A stretch of DNA of 13,740 bases from Verrucomicrobiota bacterium (GTDB taxonomy: Bacteria; Verrucomicrobiota; Verrucomicrobiia; Limisphaerales; UBA11358): assembly GCA_026225155.1 (NCBI GenBank), contig JAMFSG010000070.1:1-13740 (forward strand). The letters are read 5' to 3'. Below the pieces are notes generated by a model, which was not told the origin of the DNA, did no database searches, and worked only from the letters and a program-made list of their open reading frames with translations. The position numbers and the translations under genes were made by a program. Position 1 is the stretch's first letter; the number at the start of each line of letters is the position of its first letter. This document shows positions 8,995 to 13,740 of this stretch, piece by piece.

Positions 8995-9941
8995 TCCACT
9001 TCCTCCTCGTGCGTCGGCTTGGTCACCTGCACATAAACGTCCTCGAGCGAATGCCGGCTGCGCGTCAATTCACGCAACGGCCAGTTTTTTTCGCGCGCGA
9101 GATTGGAAACCAGCGGACGCAGATCAACGCCTTCGCGCGCGGTCAAGGCGCAGCGGAAAAAATCGCCTTCGCTCGGCGAGACATCAAATTGTTCCACTTC
9201 CGGCAAATGTTCCCACGTCTCGCGCAAAATATTTTCCGGCGCGGCGATTTCCGCGATGACCTGGCTGCCGCCCGCCATGCGCCGCTGCAAATTCTCCGGT
9301 GTGTCCGACGCCAAAACTTTTCCGCCGAACATGATCAGCACGCGGCCGCACATCATTTCCACTTCCGGCAAAATATGCGTCGAAATCAAAACCGTATGTT
9401 TTCCCGCGAGACTTTTGATCAACGTGCGCACGGAACGGATCTGATGCGGATCGAGGCCGATCGTCGGTTCGTCCAAAATAATCAATTCCGGCTCGTGCAC
9501 CAAGGCGTCTGCCAGACCGACGCGTTGTTTGTAGCCTTTGGAAAGTTGGCCGATGACGCGGCCGTTAACATCCGTCAACGAACATTGCTCCATCACCGTC
9601 GTCACGCGTTCGCGGGATTTGCGCCAGCCGAGACCTTTCAGCCGCGCGCGGAATTTCAGATATTCGCGCACGCGCATTTCGGGATAGAGCGGATTATTTT
9701 CCGGCATGTAACCGATGCGCCGCCGCACTTCATCCGAATCGTGAAACACATCGAAGCCCGCCACGCGCACCGTGCCGCTCGTGCCGGGCATGAAACCCGA
9801 GAGCATCCGCATCGTCGTGCTTTTGCCCGCACCATTCGGGCCGAGCAGCCCGACGATTTCGCCGCGCGCGACCGTGAACGAAATATCGTCCACCGCCGTG
9901 CGACCGCCATAGCGTTTCGTCAAATTAGAGACTTCAATCAT
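8991..9941 (-). CDS. ABC transporter ATPase (GldA-like)
   Basis: 316 residues from the ATG at 9941, preceded by CGGAA four bases upstream; this start puts 'MIEVSNLTKRYGG' at the N-terminus, as usual for the family. An in-frame extension to 10103 gives an atypical leader and would run into the divergent gene's start, so I rejected it. Visible motifs: Walker A 'GPNGAGKST' (34-42), ABC signature 'LSKGYKQRV' (133-141), Walker B 'LIILDEPT' (153-160), D-loop 'GLD' and H-loop His189. The Q-loop position carries Glu in 'MPENNPLYPEM' (79-89), as I recall for GldA-type ATPases. The C-terminal 90 or so residues are the extra domain common in ABC-2 ATPases. It should power the adjacent permease from the cytoplasm, and is the first gene of the five-gene operon. 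Confidence 0.93.
   Translation of the reverse strand: MIEVSNLTKRYGGRTAVDDISFTVARGEIVGLLGPNGAGKSTTMRMLSGFMPGTSGTVRVAGFDVFHDSDEVRRRIGYMPENNPLYPEMRVREYLKFRARLKGLGWRKSRERVTTVMEQCSLTDVNGRVIGQLSKGYKQRVGLADALVHEPELIILDEPTIGLDPHQIRSVRTLIKSLAGKHTVLISTHILPEVEMMCGRVLIMFGGKVLASDTPENLQRRMAGGSQVIAEIAAPENILRETWEHLPEVEQFDVSPSEGDFFRCALTAREGVDLRPLVSNLAREKNWPLRELTRSRHSLEDVYVQVTKPTHEEEVE
9002..9007 (-). promoter_or_regulatory. Shine-Dalgarno of the ABC-2 permease
   Basis: AGGAGG on the minus strand, seven bases before the ATG at 8994. It is encoded by the Glu codons at the end of the ATPase, so the permease can start ribosomes independently as well as by ATGA coupling. It is the strongest ribosome site in this operon. 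Confidence 0.75.
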
Positions 9942-9970
9942 CACGTTCCGTCGGGCAAACTTCTCGCGCC

Positions 9971-10001
9971 AGTGTAACCGGAAAACTCCCGCTCCGGCCA
10001 A
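9971..10001 (-). promoter_or_regulatory. Possible promoter of the exporter operon
   Basis: On the minus strand TTGGCC (10001-9996) and TACACT (9976-9971) could be -35 and -10 elements, with a long 19-base spacer, placing transcription start about 25 bases before the ATPase ATG. The match is weak and is offered only because the 160-base divergent spacer must hold the operon promoter. Confidence 0.25.
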
Positions 10002-10101
10002 CAAAATTTCCAACGCGTCATCATTGAACAGGCAAAAAACCATTCGGTTGCGTTCAAAAAAATTTGACTTCGCACCGCGCGTGGTCGAAAGGCAAACAGC
10101 C

Positions 10102-11622
10102 ATGTCATCCGCCGCCGAAAATTTTTATGCCGTCTGGCGCGAAAAATCGCGCACCAGTTTCGCCCTGAAAGATGAAAATTCCATCCCGCCCGAAAAATTG
10201 CTGCAAGCCGTCTGGCAGCATCAATGCCTCAAACGCGATCAACTAAAAACTGCCGATGGCAAAAGCGTCCGCGTTTTTCATCCCGGTTTTATCAGCGTCG
10301 AAGGCGGCCCGGATTTTCGCGGCGCGGTTTTGCGGCTCGGAAATGAAAAACCCATTTCCGGCGACGTCGAGATTGACTTGCAATCCAGCGGCTGGCACGC
10401 GCACGGCCACGATAAAAATCCCGCTTTCAAAAATGTGATTTTACACGTCGTTTGGGAAAATGCGAAAGCCAACTCAAATGTTCCTTCGGTTCTGGCCTTG
10501 AAAAATTCCCTCGATGCGCCGCTCGCAGAACTCGCGCTGGCACTTGAAAACGAATCCGGCCTGCCGGAAAATCTGCGCGGCAAATGTTCCGCGCCATTGC
10601 GCGAACTTTCTGAAATTCAGCTCACCGAACTGCTTCACGCCGCTGCGAAAGTTCGTTTTCAAAACAAGGCGAACGCCATGCTTGCCCGCGCAAAAAATTC
10701 CGGCTGGGAAATGGCGTTGTGGGAAAATCTGTTCCGCGCGCTCGGCTACAAAAACAACATCTGGCCGATGCAAAATCTTGCGGAAACAAAATCGCGTTGG
10801 TGGCGCGGCGCGAATTCCGCGTTTGAGATCCAGGCGCGTTTGCTCGGCGTCAGCGGCTTGCTGCCGGATGAATTGACGCGCTCGCAAAAATATTCCGACA
10901 CGTTTTTGCGCCGCGCGTGGGATTTCTGGTGGCGCGAACGCGATGGTTTTGCTGATTGCATTTTGCCGCACGCGGTTTGGAAATTTCACGGCTTGCGCCC
11001 GGCGAATCATCCGCAAAGACGCTTGGCCTTGGCGTCGCATTGGCTCGCGAATGAAAAATTGATCTCGAAAATCGAAGGTTGGTGCGCGATGGAATTTTGG
11101 CAGGGTTGCCGTGTCGGCGACCCTGAAAAATTTGGGACGGCGACACGCCGTCCTTCCCGTGAAATGGTTGATTCGCTCCACAAAATTTTCCAGGTCGAGC
11201 GCGATGAATTCTGGTCGTGGCATTGGACGTTCAAATCCGCGCGCATGCCAAGACCGCAGCCGCTGCTGGGCGAAGCGCGCGTCACCGATTTGGCGGTGAA
11301 CGTGATTTTGCCGTGGCTATGGATTCGCGCGAAAGAAGGCGGCAATGAAAAATTCCAGCGCGAAGTCGAAAAAAGATTTTTTGCGTGGCCGGCGGCGGAA
11401 GATAATTCAATTTTGAAACTCGCGCGGCAGCGGTTACTCGGAAATGCCAGCGCGAAAATTTTGAGAAGTGCGGCAGCGCAGCAAGGTTTGATGCAAATCG
11501 TCCGCGATTTTTGCGAGCACTCGAATGCAATCTGCACCGACTGCCGCTTTCCAGAATTGGTTCGCGGCTGGACGATGACGGAAAAAATGTCGCGCAAAGA
11601 ACGCGAAGGTGGCGAAGATTAA
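10102..11622 (+). CDS. DUF2851 family protein
   Basis: 506 residues from the ATG at 10102, preceded by AAAGG nine bases upstream; an in-frame TTG at 10024 adds a basic leader without family similarity and was rejected. The N-terminal half carries the DUF2851 pattern: 'LLQAVWQHQCL' (33-43), 'PGFISVEGGPDFRGA' (61-75), 'GDVEID' (87-92), 'SGWHAHGHD' (96-104) and 'VILHVVW' (112-118). The C-terminus has a Cys cluster, C471-x6-C478-x2-C481, which might bind metal. Function of the family is unknown to me. The PDF and VEID segments superficially recall a PD-(D/E)xK nuclease core, but I cannot confirm that. Around residues 335-351 the coding sequence consists of a REP-like palindrome pair. It is divergent from the exporter operon and convergent with infC. 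Confidence 0.88.
   Translation: MSSAAENFYAVWREKSRTSFALKDENSIPPEKLLQAVWQHQCLKRDQLKTADGKSVRVFHPGFISVEGGPDFRGAVLRLGNEKPISGDVEIDLQSSGWHAHGHDKNPAFKNVILHVVWENAKANSNVPSVLALKNSLDAPLAELALALENESGLPENLRGKCSAPLRELSEIQLTELLHAAAKVRFQNKANAMLARAKNSGWEMALWENLFRALGYKNNIWPMQNLAETKSRWWRGANSAFEIQARLLGVSGLLPDELTRSQKYSDTFLRRAWDFWWRERDGFADCILPHAVWKFHGLRPANHPQRRLALASHWLANEKLISKIEGWCAMEFWQGCRVGDPEKFGTATRRPSREMVDSLHKIFQVERDEFWSWHWTFKSARMPRPQPLLGEARVTDLAVNVILPWLWIRAKEGGNEKFQREVEKRFFAWPAAEDNSILKLARQRLLGNASAKILRSAAAQQGLMQIVRDFCEHSNAICTDCRFPELVRGWTMTEKMSRKEREGGED
11103..11153. repeat. REP-like double palindrome inside a coding region
   Basis: Two hairpins lie head to tail. The first is GGGTTGCC-gtgtc-GGCGACCC (11103-11123, eight pairs with one G-T). 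The second is GGACGGCG-aca-CGCCGTCC (11135-11153, eight perfect pairs). An 11-base A/T-rich linker separates them. Their cores, GCCGTGTCGGC and GGCGACACGCC, are near-inverted copies of each other, as in bacterial interspersed palindrome pairs. The reading frame of the DUF2851 gene passes through without interruption. Confidence 0.6.
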
Positions 11623-11654
11623 ACTTGGGCTCAACGGAGTCTCGTCGCGCCAGA

Positions 11655-12404
11655 TTATTTGATTTCCAAATTCGCGAAAGCGCTGTTCAAGCCATCGGCG
11701 GCGGGCGTTTCAGCAACGGGAACTTTGGGCTTTTGTGAAACCGGCTCAAGCTTGTGGGCTTCCGTTTTTTCAGGGGGATGATTTTTTCCCGCGCCGGGTT
11801 TTGCCGGCGCGTTAGCAGAAGCGCCAGCTTCTTCAATGACGCGCGGATTTTTCGCACGTTTGTTGCGCGGCAGCGGGCTGATCATCAAGTTGATGGCGCG
11901 ACCGACGAGCTTGGGCGCGAAATCGGGATGGCCAAACGGCGCGATGAGTTCGATGAATTTCGTGATGACCTGAAAACCGACTTCGGTGTGCGCCATTTCG
12001 CGGCCGCGAAATTTCAGCGCGACTTTCACCTTCATGTCTTCGCAGAGAAAATCAATCGCGTGCGCGGTCTTGATGCCCAAATCATGCGGATCAATGCGCG
12101 GGCTCAACTGCACTTCTTTGACGGTCGAAGCGTGCTGGTGTTTTTTAGATTCTTTTTCCTTCTTGGCGAGTTCGTAACGGTATTTGCCAAAATCCACCAC
12201 GCGGCACACGGGCGGAACCGCCGAGGCGGCGATTTCAACCAAGTCCACGCCATGCTGGCGCGCGAGGTTAATCGCGTCGGTCAGCGGCATGACGCCAAGC
12301 TGTTTGTCGTCCATGACGACGCGGACTTCGCGGGCGCGGATTTTGCCGTTGACGCGAATGAACGACGCGGGGGAAGAATTGCGGGGTGTGAAGGGTCGAC
12401 TCAA
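11655..12404 (-). CDS. infC: Translation initiation factor IF-3
   Basis: 249 residues. It binds the 30S subunit, prevents premature 50S joining and proofreads start codon and initiator tRNA. The N-domain is recognisable from 'IRVNGKIRAREVRVV' (16-30) through 'GVDLVEI' (52-58) and 'PPVCRVVDFGKYRYE' (64-78). A Lys-rich linker helix follows, then the C-domain with 'KEVQLSPRIDPHDL' (96-109), 'VKVALKFRGREM' (126-137) and 'NLMISPLPR' (172-180). About 62 residues of Ala/Pro/Lys/Glu-rich tail (188-249) extend beyond the usual length of about 180. The start is TTG at 12404, chosen because GGAGAGG lies five bases upstream and no in-frame ATG or GTG exists before the preceding in-frame stop. A hairpin covers this start. 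rpmI and rplT do not follow; the next gene is convergent. Confidence 0.95.
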   Translation of the reverse strand: MSRPFTPRNSSPASFIRVNGKIRAREVRVVMDDKQLGVMPLTDAINLARQHGVDLVEIAASAVPPVCRVVDFGKYRYELAKKEKESKKHQHASTVKEVQLSPRIDPHDLGIKTAHAIDFLCEDMKVKVALKFRGREMAHTEVGFQVITKFIELIAPFGHPDFAPKLVGRAINLMISPLPRNKRAKNPRVIEEAGASANAPAKPGAGKNHPPEKTEAHKLEPVSQKPKVPVAETPAADGLNSAFANLEIK

Positions 12405-12416
12405 GCGACCCTCTCC
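12392..12416 (-). promoter_or_regulatory. infC ribosome-binding site with start-codon hairpin
   Basis: On the mRNA strand GGAGAGG (12416-12410) precedes the TTG start by five bases. The overlapping sequence AGGGTCG (12412-12406) pairs perfectly with CGACCCT (12398-12392), leaving a seven-base loop CTTGAGT that contains the TTG start. The outer flank can add one G-U pair. Part of the Shine-Dalgarno is therefore in the stem and the start codon in the loop, an arrangement able to throttle initiation. IF-3 genes are known to control their own translation in some bacteria; use of this hairpin for that is inferred. Confidence 0.6.
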
Positions 12417-12445
12417 GGTTGGGACTGAACGATGTTTTTTTGCAT
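12401..12445 (-). CDS. Possible 14-codon leader ORF before infC
   Basis: ATG at 12445 opens a frame coding MQKNIVQSQPERVA, ending in a TGA that overlaps the infC TTG start (TTGA). It spans the infC Shine-Dalgarno. It has no strong ribosome site of its own, so it may be chance; if translated it would couple or interfere with infC initiation. Confidence 0.25.
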   Translation of the reverse strand: MQKNIVQSQPERVA

Positions 12446-12482
12446 CAAAACTGGCTTCGGCTAATTCGTAATCTGGCTTTTA

Positions 12483-12509
12483 ATTAAACCCCATCGGCGT
12501 TTAGCGCAA
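12483..12509 (-). promoter_or_regulatory. Possible infC promoter
   Basis: In the 123-base gap before infC, TTGCGC (12509-12504) and TTTAAT (12488-12483) on the minus strand resemble -35 and -10 boxes, with a short 15-base spacer. The -10 is a good match, the -35 partial. Read-through from glyQS-DUF2127 is an alternative source of infC mRNA, since no clear terminator lies between. Confidence 0.3.
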
Positions 12510-12527
12510 GGAAATAATGGCGGCAAA

Positions 12528-13106
12528 TTAATGGTGATGCCGGAACAACCGTTCGCGGTTGGTGTAAAGATACCACACGACCAGAACATTAAATGCCAGC
12601 ACCAGCGCGATGCCGATTTTTGGATGGGCAAACATCGCGTGCGCGTGCTCCTCGCCTTCCGGTGTATGGCGGCGGATAAGTTCGTAGATTTCAATCGGAA
12701 TGAAAAATGCCGATTCGCCGATCGCCAGCCAGATCGCCCACGTCGCGCGAAAAGCCAGACCCACGCCGCCCGCCGCCTTGAACAATCCGTAAATGAACAT
12801 CCACAACGCTAACGCCTGCACATTGCGCGCCGTGATGGTCGCCAACCGATCGCTGATGTCATTGAAAAATCGGCCTTCCGGGTCGAGATGCAGAAAACGG
12901 ATGAACTGGTCGAACAAATCCGGCAAGTTTCTTTGCGCCAATAAATAAATGCTCACCGCGCCGATCAACAGCACCGCGCCTTCCAGCAATTTGCCGATGA
13001 CGATGAAATACAGGGTCGGCGCCCGCGGCGCTTTTTCCACTTCCACTCCGGAAACGACCGGCAGAGTAGATGTGCTATCTTCTTGGTTTTTTGCGTTATC
13101 GCTCAT
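12528..13106 (-). CDS. DUF2127-like integral membrane protein
   Basis: 192 residues from the ATG at 13106. This ATG shares one base with the TGA stop of glyQS (TGATG) and has no Shine-Dalgarno, so it is probably translated by coupling; a TTG one codon earlier is a less likely start. After about 30 polar residues come four likely membrane helices, at about 34-57, 97-117, 120-143 and 163-182. The segment 'GLAFRATWAIWLAIGESAFFIPIEIYEL' region (about 116-143) matches the DUF2127 pattern of 'GLw..r.Wa.wla....f.iP.Eiyel'. The protein ends in three His residues. The function of the family is unknown and nothing links it directly to glycine or tRNA. Confidence 0.75.
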   Translation of the reverse strand: MSDNAKNQEDSTSTLPVVSGVEVEKAPRAPTLYFIVIGKLLEGAVLLIGAVSIYLLAQRNLPDLFDQFIRFLHLDPEGRFFNDISDRLATITARNVQALALWMFIYGLFKAAGGVGLAFRATWAIWLAIGESAFFIPIEIYELIRRHTPEGEEHAHAMFAHPKIGIALVLAFNVLVVWYLYTNRERLFRHHH

Positions 13107-13740
13107 CAACGAATCTTTGACAGCAAAAATTCCAGAAGTTCAGAAATTTTCAAGCGTTCCTGTTTGCCGTCATCGCGATAACGGATTGTCACCGTGTCGA
13201 GCAACTCCGGTTTTTCGCCGAGCGTATCGAAATCAATCGTCACGCAGAACGGCGTGCCCGCTTCGTCCTGGCGCGCGTAACGCTTGCCGATCGAACCGCC
13301 TTCGTCGTAAAAAACATTCATCCACGGACGCAACAATTCGCGGACAGCTTGCGCTTTCGCCACGAGTTCCGGTTTGTTTTTCAGCAACGGCAAAACGGCA
13401 ACCTTGATCGGCGCGACGCGCGGATGAAATTTCATCGTCACCGTCGTCTCGCTTTTGCCTTTGTCGTCCGTTTTCGTTTCTTCGGAATATGCGTTTGCGA
13501 TGAGCGCCAGAATCAAACGATCCACGCCCGCGCTCGGCTCGATGACGTGTGGGATATATTGTCCCTTCGCCAAACCGTTCGCATCGTCAGTCGCCTGCTT
13601 GGAAATCTGTTCCGCCGTTTCGTCCGGCTTGGCGGATTTCGTCAGATAATTTTTACGGTGGTCGTAATAACGCTTCCACAGATCATCTGATTTTTCCTTC
13701 GGCAGCTTCGCCCACGCGGCACGCAACTCGTCGTCGAAGA
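13106..13740 (-). CDS. glyQS: Glycyl-tRNA synthetase, homodimeric type, C-terminal part (partial at right edge)
   Basis: The last 210 or so codons of the gene; the frame stays open to the window edge. The enzyme charges tRNA-Gly with glycine. Visible landmarks of the single-chain (alpha2) class II enzyme are 'YIPHVIEPSAGVDR' (catalytic-domain motif 3 with its Arg), then the anticodon-binding domain with 'FHPRVAPIKVAVLPLL', 'GSIGKRYARQDEAGTPFCVTI' split around the conserved 'RQDE', and 'DTVTIRYRD'. These distinguish it from the two-subunit GlyQ/GlyS type. The missing N-terminal part would hold motifs 1 and 2. Its stop overlaps the ATG of the DUF2127-like gene by one base, so the two are likely co-transcribed. 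A single-gene synthetase is sometimes labelled glyS instead. Confidence 0.93.
   Translation of the reverse strand, partial: FDDELRAAWAKLPKEKSDDLWKRYYDHRKNYLTKSAKPDETAEQISKQATDDANGLAKGQYIPHVIEPSAGVDRLILALIANAYSEETKTDDKGKSETTVTMKFHPRVAPIKVAVLPLLKNKPELVAKAQAVRELLRPWMNVFYDEGGSIGKRYARQDEAGTPFCVTIDFDTLGEKPELLDTVTIRYRDDGKQERLKISELLEFLLSKIR

Noticed and set aside
9707..9709. Glu in place of Gln at the Q-loop of the ATPase as a sign of inactivity
   Set aside because: The 'PE(N/H)NPLY' form is, as I recall, normal for GldA-type ATPases, and all other motifs are intact.
8940..9977. 345-codon open frame on the plus strand
   Set aside because: It is antisense to the ATPase gene, is rich in Arg, His and Phe with no domain pattern, and arises from codon bias of the real gene.
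10024..10057. Inverted repeat TTGAAC/GTTCAA in the divergent spacer as an operator
   Set aside because: Only six bases per arm with a 22-base gap in A/T-rich sequence; easily chance.
9942..10103. Longer N-terminus of the ABC ATPase
   Set aside because: The leader lacks family similarity and would overlap the start of the divergent gene; the ATG at 9941 has a ribosome site and gives the usual N-terminus.
11623..11654. Bidirectional terminator between the DUF2851 gene and infC
   Set aside because: No stem with a following T-run could be found in these 32 bases.

Overview
The window looks like chromosomal DNA of a Verrucomicrobiota bacterium, most likely near Pedosphaera/Limisphaerales. This is inferred from protein style: Thr-Asn-rich secreted proteins ending in a module that closes with 'RRFYRAVLP', an initiation factor IF-3 with a long Ala/Pro/Lys-rich tail, and a GldG-type plus DUF4340 ABC-exporter cluster. 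No 16S or other phylogenetic marker is present, so the placement is tentative.

Layout. (1) 3-1856 (+): 3' part of a large secreted or surface protein with two copies of a jelly-roll-like (M6/MAM-type) module, two putative Ig domains and a C-terminal module. (2) 9941-1881 (-): a compact five-gene operon: GldA-type ABC ATPase, ABC-2 permease, GldG-type auxiliary protein, DUF4340 protein and a large AsmA-like protein. Every junction is a 4-base ATGA overlap or a 1-base gap, so the five proteins are probably made together. (3) 9942-10101: a 160-base divergent spacer. (4) 10102-11622 (+): a DUF2851 protein with a pair of REP-like palindromes inside its reading frame. (5) 12404-11655 (-): infC (IF-3), starting at TTG behind a strong Shine-Dalgarno, with start codon and part of the Shine-Dalgarno in a hairpin. 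(6) 13106-12528 (-): a DUF2127-like membrane protein overlapping by one base the end of (7) glyQS (glycyl-tRNA synthetase), which runs off the right edge.

How the genes may work together. The five-gene operon is the most promising system. An ATPase and a six-helix permease could form an ABC-2 transporter in the inner membrane. The GldG-like and DUF4340 proteins are membrane-anchored with large periplasmic parts, and the AsmA-like protein has the architecture of the AsmA/TamB/YhdP group, proposed to carry lipid between membranes. Together they could be an envelope-spanning export machine; the substrate cannot be read from sequence. The right-hand part (infC, DUF2127, glyQS) is translation-related housekeeping, but infC lacks its usual rpmI-rplT partners on its 3' side.

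No stretch over 300 bases lacks a gene. I saw no tRNA, rRNA, CRISPR array, insertion sequence or convincing rho-independent terminator. The gaps 1857-1880 (T-rich) and 11623-11654 lie between convergent genes and show no clear hairpin.
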